IMG/VR virus record: IMGVR_UViG_3300017963_000104 | Coordinates: 1-44,469 of that record | Strand: one strand, 5' to 3' | Source of the DNA: a virus | Length of the DNA: 44,469 nucleotides | Shown here: piece by piece, positions 31,321-40,802 of the stretch | How positions within the stretch are numbered: position 1 is the stretch's first letter | Layout of the letters: the number at the start of each line of letters is the position of its first letter | The notes under the pieces: generated by a model | The model's database searches: none | What the model saw: only the letters and a program-made list of their open reading frames with translations | Told to the model about the DNA's origin: nothing | Program-made: the position numbers and the translations under genes

Positions 31321-31648
31321 ATTTGGAAATATACAGCCACAACTTGACCTAGAAGAACATGCAATTATAGACGGAGTTCCTGGAAAAAAGGTTTTTGTTA
31401 TTGATGACAGCGGGAATCAAATAACTTCGTTTACTCCTCAGCTTGATGCGTATGAGTACATGGGCAAGCAGACCTCAGGAGCTTACACGTATTATGGTTT
31501 TAGACAGTACGGATCGTCTAACTGGAGAATCATGCGTAAGGATGGCAATGACGCTAGCGCCTGGGCATACGCTTATGGTACTAGCGGATGGACGGCATCT
31601 TGGGCTTCTCCTGCTGGGGAAAGTTATGGGGATCCGCCTAGCTCATAA
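31313..31648 (+). CDS. small structural-type protein
   Basis: A 111-residue protein. It has a short Pro/Gln-rich start, then beta-type repeats rich in Gly, Tyr, Ser and Trp. Residues ~55-105 include YYGFRQYGSSNWRIMRKDG, which resembles carbohydrate- or receptor-binding head/tail appendage domains in phages. No known family is certain. AAGGAG precedes the start. Confidence 0.55.
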   Translation: MPKFGNIQPQLDLEEHAIIDGVPGKKVFVIDDSGNQITSFTPQLDAYEYMGKQTSGAYTYYGFRQYGSSNWRIMRKDGNDASAWAYAYGTSGWTASWASPAGESYGDPPSS

Positions 31649-31668
31649 TATTTAGTTAGGAGTAAAAC

Positions 31669-32280
31669 ATGCCAGTACTACAACCAAGTGAATACGATAT
31701 ATCCTATTTTGATGGAAATAAAGGTTCTTATTCCCATAATGCGGGGTATACAAAATATAGAAGATGGAGACGTAAGTCCGCAGGTATTGTTCCTTTTGAT
31801 GAATCTACAGGTTCTTTCTTTGGTGATATAGCCAAGAGATTTGATATTGAAGCATTTATTGATGGAAAGGATGTTTTAGAGTTAGGGTGCGCTTATGGAT
31901 TTTTGGTTGAAGATATGAGAGCTTTAGGTGCAAATGCCTACGGATTGGACGTCTCACAATATGCTTATGACCAAGCAGACCCTTCAATTCAACCTTATTT
32001 GACTGTAGCAGATGCTAGAACCTATCTTACAAACTATTCTCGTAATCAATGGGATGTAATTGTGTCTAGGTGGTTTCTTGATTGTATTGATGATAACGAT
32101 CTCCCCGACTTAATAGACGAGATGAACCGCATCTCAAAGAATCAAGCACATGTTATTGGTACGCTTATTCCGGACACTTATTATAACGTAAAAGATCCGC
32201 AGGTATGGGTAGATAGTTTCGATTGGGACAGAGGAACAATTATTGTTCCCGATACTTTCAATCAGATATATAGGAAATAG
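31669..32280 (+). CDS. SAM-dependent methyltransferase
   Basis: A 203-residue protein. [15 protein letters not shown] (motif I) and [13 protein letters not shown] (strand 2 acidic end) are followed by [13 protein letters not shown]. It has a class I fold and sits between structural genes and the giant Ser-rich fibre gene (2 bp downstream). An N-terminal extension with an aromatic YKYRRWRR-like stretch precedes the fold. It may methylate a sugar or an end group of the fibre glycan. Confidence 0.75.
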   Translation: MPVLQPSEYDISYFDGNKGSYSHNAGYTKYRRWRRKSAGIVPFDESTGSFFGDIAKRFDIEAFIDGKDVLELGCAYGFLVEDMRALGANAYGLDVSQYAYDQADPSIQPYLTVADARTYLTNYSRNQWDVIVSRWFLDCIDDNDLPDLIDEMNRISKNQAHVIGTLIPDTYYNVKDPQVWVDSFDWDRGTIIVPDTFNQIYRK

Positions 32281-32282
32281 AC

Positions 32283-35200
32283 ATGGCTATATGGGTAGAA
32301 GAAGGTACAGCACAAGAAGGCGATAGTTTTAGTTTGGAAAATGGCAATCGTATTGTTGTTAGAACTTCTAGCGGGATTCCTTACGTGGTGGCATGGAACG
32401 TTACCTCTACCGCACAGATTACTGTGTTTAAGGGAAACGGTACCTCTCCTACAGCTTTTAGTATTGAGGATAATGGCCCTAGCGGTTCTACTGTTGGTTC
32501 TTGTTCTGCCGCCATTGATTCAAGCGATGTAATCCATATTGTTTATGCAGAGTACACCTCTAAATCATCAGATTTAACTTATGTAACCTACGACACGGGA
32601 ACAGACTCTTTTAGCGGTACTACAGATATAGAAGGAGACTTAGGGGAGGATGATGGGGGTGTTTCTAACATTTATACCGCAATAGCAATAGACTCGAATG
32701 ATGCTCCCCACGTTGCGGTTACTTCTCTGTTTAAGGTTGGGGGAACTACTACACGTACGGTTCAATATTCAAATTATACAGACGGAAGTAATTGGAACGA
32801 ATTAATAGAGGTTGAAGGCGCTACTGCTGGTGTGAATTGTTATGTAACTGATATTTTAATTGATGCTACTGATAGGCCTGTTGTTCTTTATAGAAACTCT
32901 ACAGATAAAAATTTGGCTGCTGCTAGAGGAAATGCCAATGACGCAGAGTCGTTTTCATTAGTTGATTTGGAAACAACAACCAATTCCACGACTGGAGTAA
33001 AAGTTAAAGGGGCTTTGGATTCGGATGGTAATTTGTGGGTTGGTTGGGGGAATGTAGATAATGATGTTTCCTCTGATGCAGTAAATATAATTAAACATAC
33101 TCTTGGAAGTGCTTGGTCTAGTTGGGGAAGTATATTGGGGGATGGACAGTCTACAAATTCAATCGAATTAAGCGAGCCATATACCAGCATATATGTAGAA
33201 GGGTCTGATGTATATGTTTTTTATGAGAGCGGTTCAGATGATATTGAATATTCTGTATATAATGGTTCTAGTTGGGATGCTGGTAATTCTATTGAGACAG
33301 GTACTTATGATATAGTTGTAGCCAAATACGGGGCATGGGTAGATAACGATAGTGGCGGTGCTTTAGTTACAGGCGGCGGAGACAGATATCATCATGATAA
33401 TTATAATAGTGATGCTGCTTTATATAGTGGTGCGAATACAAGGGCAGCTCAAACCTTTACGGGAGTGTCTGGGGATTTGACAGGTGCGGATTTCTGGATG
33501 AATAAATCTGGTACTCCTTCTGGAAATGTTACCGCTACTTTGTACGCTACATCAGGCGGCGCACCAACAGGTTCGGCTCTAGCTACTTCAGAAGCAGTAT
33601 CTGCTACAGATATTGATTACACCGCAACAGGACAGACATTTGTTTTTACCACAGGATACACTCTTAGTTCGGGAACAACCTACGCCATAGCTGTTGAGTA
33701 TTCTGGCGGGGATTCTTCTAACTACATACAGGCAGGTTATGACAGTACCCCTCAACACTCTGGTACAGGATATGTTTATAGTGGTAGTTGGTCAACATTA
33801 AATGGTGGAGACGGGGATTTAATCTTTGGTGTTACAGCGTATAGTAGAGATGCCGCAAGTGAGTTGGATTACGCCTTTAGAGATGTAACTGGCGGTGCTG
33901 TTGAGATTTACTGGAATACTTTAAGTATAGGAGTAACTGAATCAGCGTCTATTTCTCCCTCGGCATCCGAGTCAGCTTCTATAAGTCCATCAGCATCTGA
34001 AAGCGCTTCGATATCACCTTCCGCTAGTGAGTCTGCGTCCGTCTCGCCCTCTGCTTCTGAGTCAGCTTCTATCTCTCCATCAGCTAGTGAGAGCGCAAGT
34101 ATTTCTCCTAGTTCATCTATAAGCCCTTCTGCAAGTGAAAGCGCTTCGGTATCACCATCTGCATCAGAGTCAGCTTCCATATCTCCCTCAGCATCGGAGT
34201 CAGCTTCGATCTCTCCTTCGGCATCTGAAAGTGCATCAATATCTCCTAGTGCTAGTGAGTCTGCAAGTATTTCACCTAGTGCTAGTATCTCACCAAGTGC
34301 GTCTGAATCCGCTAGTATTAGTCCGTCTGCTTCAGAATCTGCTTCTATTAGCCCAAGTGCAAGTGAATCGGCTTCTATATCGCCTTCAGCATCTGAATCC
34401 GCCAGTATTTCCCCTTCAGCTTCAATAAGTCCTTCAGCAAGTGAAAGTGCTAGTATATCTCCTTCAGCCTCAGAGTCAGCTAGTATTAGTCCTTCGGCTA
34501 GTATATCTCCCTCTGCGTCTGAAAGTGCTAGTATCTCACCTTCAGCGAGTATAAGTCCATCTGCTTCAGAGAGTGCGTCTATTTCCCCTTCTGCATCTAT
34601 TAGTCCAAGTGCTTCAGAAAGTGCCTCTATATCTCCGTCTGCGAGTGAAAGTGCTTCGGTTAGTCCAAGTGCTAGCATCTCACCTTCCGCATCGGAGTCA
34701 GCATCAATTAGTCCGTCTGCTTCTGTGTCTCCGTCAGCTAGCGAGTCGGCTTCGATAAGCCCATCCGCCTCTATATCACCTAGCGAATCTGAATCTGCTT
34801 CTATCAGTCCTTCTGCTAGTATTTCTCCATCTGCCAGCGAATCGGCTTCGATTTCTCCTAGTGCAAGTGAAAGTGCGTCAGTATCGCCTAGTGCATCTAT
34901 ATCACCTTCGGCATCCGAATCCGCTTCTATAAGTCCGTCGGCCTCTGAGAGTGCATCTATATCGCCTTCTGCATCGATATCGCCGTCTGCTAGTGAGAGT
35001 GCGAGTATTTCACCTTCTTCGTCGGCATCTCCATCAGCTCAGGAGAGTGCTTCTATTTCGCCAAGTGCTTCTGAGTCGGCTTCGATCTCTCCATCAGCTT
35101 CGATAAGCCCTAGCGCAAGCGAATCGGTTAGTGTAAGTCCTAGTGCTTCGGTTAGCCCTAGCCCGTCTCCCGGCACACCTTTTGAATGGACTGATTGTTT

Positions 35201-36695
35201 TCAAGCAGATGCGATTCCTGAAAACTCGTCCCCTGCTTGGACAGCTACTGGAACACCCGATACAGAAGAGGTAAGTGGTGGGATTTTCCATATGGCTGAC
35301 TCAGCTGATGGAATCTACTACTACTTAGAGGACACGAATATTGATGCTAGTTTGGGAGTTACGCTAGAAACAAGATTAAAGGTTGTAGATGCAAACGATG
35401 ATTATTATACAGTCTGCGGTGTTGAGGTTGGTTCGGGTTCTTCTTGGATATATATGGTCTTTTCCGAGTCTTCGGCTGGTTTGGATGACTATAACGGAAA
35501 TACCGATTCCTACAACATGGATACCACCGACGATTTCCATCAATACAGGCTTACTGTATTAAATGGGACGGCAATACTCTACGTTGATGGTGTACAGCGT
35601 GCAACCATTAGCTATTCAGGAACGGATGCTGGAGGAAAGTATATAGAGTTTGGTTCGTTTGCTAGCGCTACTTATGAACACTATTGGGATTATGTTTGTT
35701 ACTCGGTAGATGGGGCATATCCAGCGGGGCCAAGTGGTTCGCCATCAGCCAGCATTTCTCCCTCAGCCAGTGAGAGTGCATCAATCTCACCATCAATGAG
35801 CGAGAGCGCATCGGTATCTCCATCGGCAAGTGTGTCCCCCTCAGCTTCAGAAAGTGCTTCTGTATCTCCATCAGCTAGTGAAAGCGCATCAATCAGCCCA
35901 TCAGCTAGTGTTTCCCCATCTGCTAGTGAAAGTGCTAGTATAAGCCCTTCAGCATCAGAGTCAGCCTCGATATCTCCCAGCGCATCTATCAGTCCATCTG
36001 CTTCTGAGTCTGCTAGTATTAGTCCTTCAGAAAGCGAGTCTGCGTCGGTATCTCCTAGCGCTAGTATCTCTCCCTCGGCCTCTGAGAGTGCCTCCATCTC
36101 TCCATCAGCGAGTGTATCGCCGTCTGCCTCGGAGAGTGCGTCGGTCAGTCCGAGCGCTTCGATTTCGCCATCGGAAAGCGAATCGGCGTCGTTGTCTCCT
36201 AGTGCCAGTATTTCTCCGTCAGCTTCTGAGAGTGCTAGTGTTTCGCCTTCGGCTTCGGTAAGTCCCTCAGCTTCACCAAGTGCAGGATATGAGATGTATA
36301 CAATGGGAGATTATGCCGCCTTACCTGCAGATGATTCAGCATTAGAAACGAATTTTGAAGCTCAGGATTATTTGGATGTTGACGTAGAGGATAGTACTTA
36401 TGTAGACCAAACAGCAGCAACAGATGACTACGCAATATTTCAATTTAAAGACTTTATAGGGGATGCGGGATCAATAACGCTTGAGTGGATAGGAAAATCT
36501 TCGTCAGCACCTTCTTCGGAAACAGTTTATCTGCAAATATATAACTATGATACACCGGGTTGGGAAAATGTTGATTCAGAGAGCGATGCAGGAGCAGATG
36601 AGGATTTTACACTTACGGGACAAATAGCCGATACTACAAACTATGTAGACGGCAGTAATGTAGTTACTTGTAGGGTTTATCAATTAGCGCCATGA
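32283..36695 (+). CDS. giant Ser-rich repeat fibre/adhesin-like protein
   Basis: A 1470-residue protein. Residues ~1-340 hold propeller-like repeats ([10 protein letters not shown]-type strands, [14 protein letters not shown]). Residues ~360-545 form a beta-rich binding-type domain ([12 protein letters not shown]..., ATLYAT). Residues ~552-963 are a Ser-rich repeat of the [12 protein letters not shown] type. Residues ~964-1150 form a LamG/jelly-roll-like domain ([32 protein letters not shown]). Residues ~1152-1334 are a second Ser-rich repeat, followed by a final beta domain. The layout resembles a surface fibre with glycan-bearing stalks between binding heads. No signal peptide is seen, as expected for a virion protein. 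Confidence 0.7.
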   Translation: MAIWVEEGTAQEGDSFSLENGNRIVVRTSSGIPYVVAWNVTSTAQITVFKGNGTSPTAFSIEDNGPSGSTVGSCSAAIDSSDVIHIVYAEYTSKSSDLTYVTYDTGTDSFSGTTDIEGDLGEDDGGVSNIYTAIAIDSNDAPHVAVTSLFKVGGTTTRTVQYSNYTDGSNWNELIEVEGATAGVNCYVTDILIDATDRPVVLYRNSTDKNLAAARGNANDAESFSLVDLETTTNSTTGVKVKGALDSDGNLWVGWGNVDNDVSSDAVNIIKHTLGSAWSSWGSILGDGQSTNSIELSEPYTSIYVEGSDVYVFYESGSDDIEYSVYNGSSWDAGNSIETGTYDIVVAKYGAWVDNDSGGALVTGGGDRYHHDNYNSDAALYSGANTRAAQTFTGVSGDLTGADFWMNKSGTPSGNVTATLYATSGGAPTGSALATSEAVSATDIDYTATGQTFVFTTGYTLSSGTTYAIAVEYSGGDSSNYIQAGYDSTPQHSGTGYVYSGSWSTLNGGDGDLIFGVTAYSRDAASELDYAFRDVTGGAVEIYWNTLSIGVTESASISPSASESASISPSASESASISPSASESASVSPSASESASISPSASESASISPSSSISPSASESASVSPSASESASISPSASESASISPSASESASISPSASESASISPSASISPSASESASISPSASESASISPSASESASISPSASESASISPSASISPSASESASISPSASESASISPSASISPSASESASISPSASISPSASESASISPSASISPSASESASISPSASESASVSPSASISPSASESASISPSASVSPSASESASISPSASISPSESESASISPSASISPSASESASISPSASESASVSPSASISPSASESASISPSASESASISPSASISPSASESASISPSSSASPSAQESASISPSASESASISPSASISPSASESVSVSPSASVSPSPSPGTPFEWTDCFQADAIPENSSPAWTATGTPDTEEVSGGIFHMADSADGIYYYLEDTNIDASLGVTLETRLKVVDANDDYYTVCGVEVGSGSSWIYMVFSESSAGLDDYNGNTDSYNMDTTDDFHQYRLTVLNGTAILYVDGVQRATISYSGTDAGGKYIEFGSFASATYEHYWDYVCYSVDGAYPAGPSGSPSASISPSASESASISPSMSESASVSPSASVSPSASESASVSPSASESASISPSASVSPSASESASISPSASESASISPSASISPSASESASISPSESESASVSPSASISPSASESASISPSASVSPSASESASVSPSASISPSESESASLSPSASISPSASESASVSPSASVSPSASPSAGYEMYTMGDYAALPADDSALETNFEAQDYLDVDVEDSTYVDQTAATDDYAIFQFKDFIGDAGSITLEWIGKSSSAPSSETVYLQIYNYDTPGWENVDSESDAGADEDFTLTGQIADTTNYVDGSNVVTCRVYQLAP
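33937..35172 (+). repeat. Ser-rich peptide repeat, first stalk
   Basis: About 400 residues of near-perfect repeats of SASESAS(I/V)SPSAS. All six serine codons (TCT, TCC, TCA, TCG, AGT, AGC) are mixed, so the DNA is not repetitive although the peptide is. Expansion by recent copying would show the opposite. Confidence 0.9.
35739..36285 (+). repeat. Ser-rich peptide repeat, second stalk
   Basis: About 180 residues of the same unit as in the first stalk, with codons equally scrambled. It follows the jelly-roll-like domain and precedes the C-terminal beta domain. Confidence 0.88.
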
Positions 36696-39244
36696 ATTTA
36701 GAATATTTTAACCAAACACAACACTATAAGGGAGTACCAAAAGACGATCCTAAAGACAGGATAGAAGTAGAAATTGGTGATTCAAAGCAAGCTAAATTCA
36801 TTCCACAAATGAAACTAATGAGGTGGGACAACGAGGTTAATCTGTCTGTCAGAGCAGAGGAGATGCAACTGCCCAGTGTTGGTAGGTACGCTAATAAAGT
36901 AAGGTATAGGGGAAGTAAAAAAGGATATGAGTTTTACCATGTAGACCCTAACGATGAGTATAAGGAAGGTGCTTTTAAATTTGAATACATATTAGAAGAA
37001 AAACCTGCTACTAACAAACTGACATTTTCAATACAGACTAAAGGGCTTGACTTTTTCTACCAGCCCGAACTTACCCAAGAAGAAATAGATAGGGGCGATA
37101 TTAGACCAGACAATGTTGTTGGTTCTTATGCTGTTTATCATAAAACTAAGGGAGGAATAAATCCTGCTGATGGTATAGATTATAAGGTTGGTAAGTTTTG
37201 CCATATTTACAGACCTAAGATTATAGATGCTAATGATAATTGGGTATGGGGAGATTTACACATTGATACGGACACGGGGCTTTATGAGGTAACGATACCA
37301 CAAGACTTTTTAGATAATGCGGTTTATCCGATAAGAAGTAATGATACGTTTGGGTATACAACATTAGGAAGTTCTACCTCTGGATATATAGCAGGGAATT
37401 TGGGCGGTTCGGCATATCAACAAATGTATGGAATTGCGCACAGTCTCGGAGAAAGTGGAACTTTAGACAAAATAACTGTTGGCATAAAAACAGATTTTAG
37501 TACAACCGCAGATGTTTATGCTGCAATTTACAGAGAAGATAGTGGCGGGAGTAATGTTCATGGAAAGGTAGTAGGAATTGAAAATTTAGAAGTTTCCCTG
37601 AGTACTACGCAGGCGTTTATAGACTTTACTGCTTCATCAGAAGAACTTTCGGCAGATGATTATATTTTGGCAGCAGTAGGTAACGGTGCGGATATGACAG
37701 AGAGCAATGGTTATATGTATGTAGTTTATGATGGAACTGGAACTTCTAGGCATAGATATGCTGAGAGTTTTAATGGAGCATCTGGGTATTCAACTGCAAA
37801 GGCGGAAAACACATGGGCATGTACAGACACTGCAGACGACAAAAATTATTCCATCTATGCCACCTATACACCTTCTGGCCCTGTTGAGTCGGCGTCGGTT
37901 TCTCCATCAGCTTCCACATCACCGTCAGCCTCAGAGTCAGCATCTATCTCTCCGTCTGCTTCTATTAGCCCAAGTGCCAGCGAGTCTGCGAGCATATCCC
38001 CAAGTGCAAGCGAAAGTGCATCAGTCAGTCCGTCTGCGAGTATTTCGCCATCAGCCTCTGAATCGGCGTCTGTTAGTCCTAGTGCAAGCATCAGCCCTTC
38101 CTTGTCGGAAAGTGCTAGTATATCCCCTTCGGCTAGTGTAAGCCCCTCGTTGTCTGAAAGTGCAAGCATATCCCCAAGTACTTCGGTTAGTCCCAGTGCT
38201 TCGGAGTCAGCATCGCTCAGCCCCTCTGCTTCAGAATCTGCGAGCATCTCACCTAGTGCTAGTATTTCGCCGTCATCTAGTGCGTCTCCTTCAGGAGGGA
38301 TAACAACACTATCGACAGATTATTGGAAGGTAACATTTGAAATATCTAGCGAATCTCCATCAATTAGTCCTTCGGCCTCTGTAAGCCCCTCAGCGTCGAT
38401 AAGTCCTTCAAAGTCGGAGTCAGCGTCTGTCAGTCCATCGGCGAGCATAAGTCCCTCGGCATCGGAATCGGCGTCGTTAAGCCCAAGTGCTTCCGAAAGC
38501 GCATCAGTTTCTCCCAGCGCCTCTATCAGCCCTTCTGGTTCTGAATCTGCTTCCTTGTCTCCGTCTGCTAGCATTAGTCCTAGTGCATCAGAATCTGCCT
38601 CAATATCACCAAGTGCGTCAGTAAGTCCAAGTGCTTCAGAGAGCGCATCTGTATCGCCGAGTGCCAGCGAGAGTGCGTCTTTGTCTCCATCCGCCTCTGA
38701 GTCTGCCAGTATTTCACCCAGTGCGTCAAAAAGTCCTAGCGCAAGTGAATCTGCCTCCGTATCGCCGTCGGCAAGTGAATCTGCATCAGTAAGCCCCAGT
38801 GCAAGCGAATCGGCCAGTGTAAGCCCTTCAGCTAGTATTTCACCTAGTGCGAGCGAATCTGCGAGCCTTTCACCGTCAGCTTCGGAGTCTGCCTCAGTTA
38901 GCCCGTCGGCAAGTGAAAGTGTTTCCATAAGCCCCTCGGCTTCAGAATCAGCATCTGTGTCACCATCGGCTTCGGTGTCTCCGAGCGCATCAGAATCAGC
39001 GTCTGTTAGCCCCAGCGCATCGGTATCGCCAAGCGCATCTATAAGCCCATCAGCTTCAGCAAGCGCAAGCAGGAGTCCAAGCGCTAGTATTAGCCCCAGT
39101 GCTTCGGTTAGTCCCAGTGCTTCGATATCTCCATCGGCATCGGCAAGCCCGTCCCCACCTCCAGGGTATGAAGAAATATTCATTGTTAATAGGGGTAGGT
39201 TCGCCGCATGGATAGACACTGGAGAATATCTTGAGTTGAGTTGA
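36692..39244 (+). CDS. second Ser-rich repeat virion protein
   Basis: An 850-residue protein. Residues ~1-200 form a mixed alpha/beta head ([45 protein letters not shown]), which looks like a structural fold. A beta domain up to about residue 395 resembles the head domain of the preceding giant protein ([22 protein letters not shown]). Ser-rich stalks span ~399-535 and ~552-823, separated by a short segment. A 25-residue C-terminal end ([16 protein letters not shown]) closes the chain. Its start overlaps the previous stop by 4 bp. The function is inferred as a fibre or surface protein. Its TGA stop forms part of a promoter box. Confidence 0.7.
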   Translation: MNLEYFNQTQHYKGVPKDDPKDRIEVEIGDSKQAKFIPQMKLMRWDNEVNLSVRAEEMQLPSVGRYANKVRYRGSKKGYEFYHVDPNDEYKEGAFKFEYILEEKPATNKLTFSIQTKGLDFFYQPELTQEEIDRGDIRPDNVVGSYAVYHKTKGGINPADGIDYKVGKFCHIYRPKIIDANDNWVWGDLHIDTDTGLYEVTIPQDFLDNAVYPIRSNDTFGYTTLGSSTSGYIAGNLGGSAYQQMYGIAHSLGESGTLDKITVGIKTDFSTTADVYAAIYREDSGGSNVHGKVVGIENLEVSLSTTQAFIDFTASSEELSADDYILAAVGNGADMTESNGYMYVVYDGTGTSRHRYAESFNGASGYSTAKAENTWACTDTADDKNYSIYATYTPSGPVESASVSPSASTSPSASESASISPSASISPSASESASISPSASESASVSPSASISPSASESASVSPSASISPSLSESASISPSASVSPSLSESASISPSTSVSPSASESASLSPSASESASISPSASISPSSSASPSGGITTLSTDYWKVTFEISSESPSISPSASVSPSASISPSKSESASVSPSASISPSASESASLSPSASESASVSPSASISPSGSESASLSPSASISPSASESASISPSASVSPSASESASVSPSASESASLSPSASESASISPSASKSPSASESASVSPSASESASVSPSASESASVSPSASISPSASESASLSPSASESASVSPSASESVSISPSASESASVSPSASVSPSASESASVSPSASVSPSASISPSASASASRSPSASISPSASVSPSASISPSASASPSPPPGYEEIFIVNRGRFAAWIDTGEYLELS
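37886..38297 (+). repeat. Ser-rich peptide repeat, first stalk of the second protein
   Basis: About 135 residues, [13 protein letters not shown] type, with scrambled synonymous codons. Changes such as Leu-Ser-Glu and Thr appear in a few units. Confidence 0.88.
38349..39162 (+). repeat. Ser-rich peptide repeat, second stalk of the second protein
   Basis: About 270 residues of the same unit. Codons are again scrambled. A few units carry Lys, Gly or Arg. The stretch ends in Pro-Pro-Pro-Gly. Confidence 0.88.
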
Positions 39245-39269
39245 CATTTTCGATAGTATTTTGTAACAT
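39241..39269 (+). promoter_or_regulatory. promoter after the Ser-rich genes
   Basis: TTGACA (39241-39246), 17 bp spacer, TAACAT (39264-39269). The preceding gene's TGA stop lies inside TTGACA. Transcription would start near 39276 and meet a strong terminator-like hairpin before the next gene. Confidence 0.75.
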
Positions 39270-39304
39270 TTGACAAAAGACGGCAAAAGAAGAAAAACTT
39301 CGAG

Positions 39305-39351
39305 CCCGATATTTGAATGCAACAACCTTGCAAGCAAGTATCGGGTTTTTT
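39305..39351 (+). terminator. terminator-like hairpin in a leader
   Basis: CCCGATATTTG (39305-39315) pairs with CAAGTATCGGG (39335-39345) through 11 bp with one G-U, with TGCAA/TTGCA pairing inside the loop. TTTTTT follows. The next ATG (39375) comes after AAAGAAAGG. Promoter plus hairpin would release a short RNA of about 75 nt unless read through. Confidence 0.8.
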
Positions 39352-39374
39352 ATTTATTTAAAGAAAGGAACACT

Positions 39375-39614
39375 ATGGCAGGTATCGAGGTAATCCAGAT
39401 CAGCGACTATTACTATGAGAATAATCTTAGTGGCGCTACTGTTACTAGAACAGTGAACAACGATCGTACGGCTAATAACTTCAGAAAGGAATTCCAGGGC
39501 CCTGATAACAATATATACACGATATCAGGAAATGAGGAAAAGTCAGTTCCCCAAGAGGTGGGCACCGCTTGGAGGTCTTTAGATCCCGACGTTGTGTTAG
39601 TAAGAACTAGTTAA
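39375..39614 (+). CDS. small hypothetical virion-region protein
   Basis: A 79-residue protein, beta-rich and polar (EVIQISDYYYENNLSGATV). No motif is recognised. The ATG at 39375 has AAAGAAAGGAA before it; the upstream frame extension has no good start. It lies between the Ser-rich genes and the head/tail joining genes, and may be a head or tail accessory. Confidence 0.6.
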   Translation: MAGIEVIQISDYYYENNLSGATVTRTVNNDRTANNFRKEFQGPDNNIYTISGNEEKSVPQEVGTAWRSLDPDVVLVRTS

Positions 39615-39636
39615 TTTAAGAAAGGGGTGATTAGTT

Positions 39637-40074
39637 ATGACAAAAGTAATAAATTTGAACTCTGCTACTGGGTCTGTTCTTATTGATGACGATTCAGAGC
39701 CGACTCTTCTTTTAGAGAACACCTCCTCTGGAAATGTCTTAAAGCTCCAGAACGCAGGAGGAACAGGAAACCAGCTGTCAGCAGTCTCTTGTCCAACAAC
39801 AGCTTTATATGTTGTTGGTGCAGGATATTTAGCGGCTGATTTCAGAAGCGCAGCTTCAGCATCAAACGTTGTTGAAGTCAAGAAAGACGTGTTGTCTAGC
39901 GCAACCGTAGCAGCATTAAAAGTATCAACTTCAGGAGCTTCGGCACCTGCTTTAGAGTTTGCAGGAACCTGTATAACTTCTACAGCTTCTGCTTCAGCAA
40001 CCGTGTCAGCGAAGATCAGGGTCAAGTATGGGGATACCTATGGATGGATTCCTGTTTACCCAACTATGGCATAA
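39637..40074 (+). CDS. small Ala/Ser/Thr-rich virion-type protein
   Basis: A 145-residue protein with beta-type repeats (LLLENTSSGNVLKLQNAGGTGN) resembling capsid-decoration or head-fibre proteins, and a C-terminal short domain (RVKYGDTYGWIPVYPT). No enzymatic motif is seen. AAAGGGGTGATT precedes the start. The role is inferred from composition and position. Confidence 0.55.
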   Translation: MTKVINLNSATGSVLIDDDSEPTLLLENTSSGNVLKLQNAGGTGNQLSAVSCPTTALYVVGAGYLAADFRSAASASNVVEVKKDVLSSATVAALKVSTSGASAPALEFAGTCITSTASASATVSAKIRVKYGDTYGWIPVYPTMA

Positions 40075-40080
40075 GGGCAT

Positions 40081-40113
40081 GGGGCTAGGCATTGCTGGCC
40101 CCACTAGCCTTTT
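40081..40113 (+). promoter_or_regulatory. alternative hairpins before the adaptor gene
   Basis: GGCTAG (40083-40088) pairs with CTAGCC (40104-40109), followed by TTTT, as a weak terminator. GGGGC (40081-40085) can instead pair with GCCCC (40098-40102), using three of the same bases. These structures cannot coexist, a second possible attenuator. Confidence 0.55.
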
Positions 40114-40124
40114 AGAAAGGAAAA

Positions 40125-40802
40125 ATGGCAGTTAATGTAACAGAATTACAAAAAAGAATACATGCGATCGTAGCCCAAGATGCTGATGGCCCTACAGAGG
40201 GGGGAGATGATTGGGATCTCTATTTGAAGTATATAAATATGGCCCAGCAAGAGTGGCAAGAAGCATACCAATGGCCTTCCTTGTATAAAGAGGTGAATAC
40301 TCTAACCAGTCAAGCAACAGGAAACGTTACTGTTAGCCTGCCTGCAGACTTTAGAAAGTTCGATGCCTCGCCTATAATTTGTGATGGCACAAACACCAAG
40401 CACACTTACCCACAGGTTAGTCCTGAGATGAGGGGGCAATATAATGACACGGAGCAGTATTTCTATGTTCTCGGATACCCAGGTAGCTACAACATGGTTG
40501 TAAATCCCGGCACGCACGGTTCGGGAGCTTCCATTTACTATTCTTATTGGTCAACGGCGGCATCTTTAGTAAGTGGAGACAACGTTTCCATGTGTCCAGA
40601 CCCGAATTACTTATCTCAGAGAACGGTAGCGTACGTTTGGGAGGCAAGAGATGATGGAAGATTTCCTCAAGCAAAAGCAGAGGCAGACAAGATTTTGGCT
40701 AGGATGTTGGAATTTGAGCAGACAAAGGGCTATTCCTATGACGACAGAATCCAAACATATGAGGAAGCCAGATACGGATTCCGTATTGGAAAGGATAGTT
40801 AA
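40125..40802 (+). CDS. head-tail adaptor protein, P22 gp4-like
   Basis: A 225-residue protein. The N-terminal helix (TELQKRIHAIVAQ) and Asp/Trp-rich segment (YLKYINMAQQEWQEAYQWPSL) match the ring-forming adaptor proteins of short-tailed phages, where a helix packs against the portal. Beta strands with DFRKFDASPI and the C-terminal helix (AEADKILARMLEFEQ) complete the fold. AAAGGAAAA precedes the start. It overlaps the next gene by one base. Confidence 0.75.
   Translation: MAVNVTELQKRIHAIVAQDADGPTEGGDDWDLYLKYINMAQQEWQEAYQWPSLYKEVNTLTSQATGNVTVSLPADFRKFDASPIICDGTNTKHTYPQVSPEMRGQYNDTEQYFYVLGYPGSYNMVVNPGTHGSGASIYYSYWSTAASLVSGDNVSMCPDPNYLSQRTVAYVWEARDDGRFPQAKAEADKILARMLEFEQTKGYSYDDRIQTYEEARYGFRIGKDS

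Noticed and set aside
33908-34678. Long open frames on the minus strand opposite the Ser-rich repeats (also 35699-36097 and 37864-39333)
   Set aside because: They read as Ala/Leu/Asp/Gly-rich mirror peptides forced by the codon content of the plus-strand repeats. They have no ribosome sites or independent features.
33937-39162. CRISPR array or diversity-generating retroelement template/variable repeats
   Set aside because: The repeats are in protein only, without DNA direct repeats and spacers, and no reverse transcriptase gene is present in the genome.
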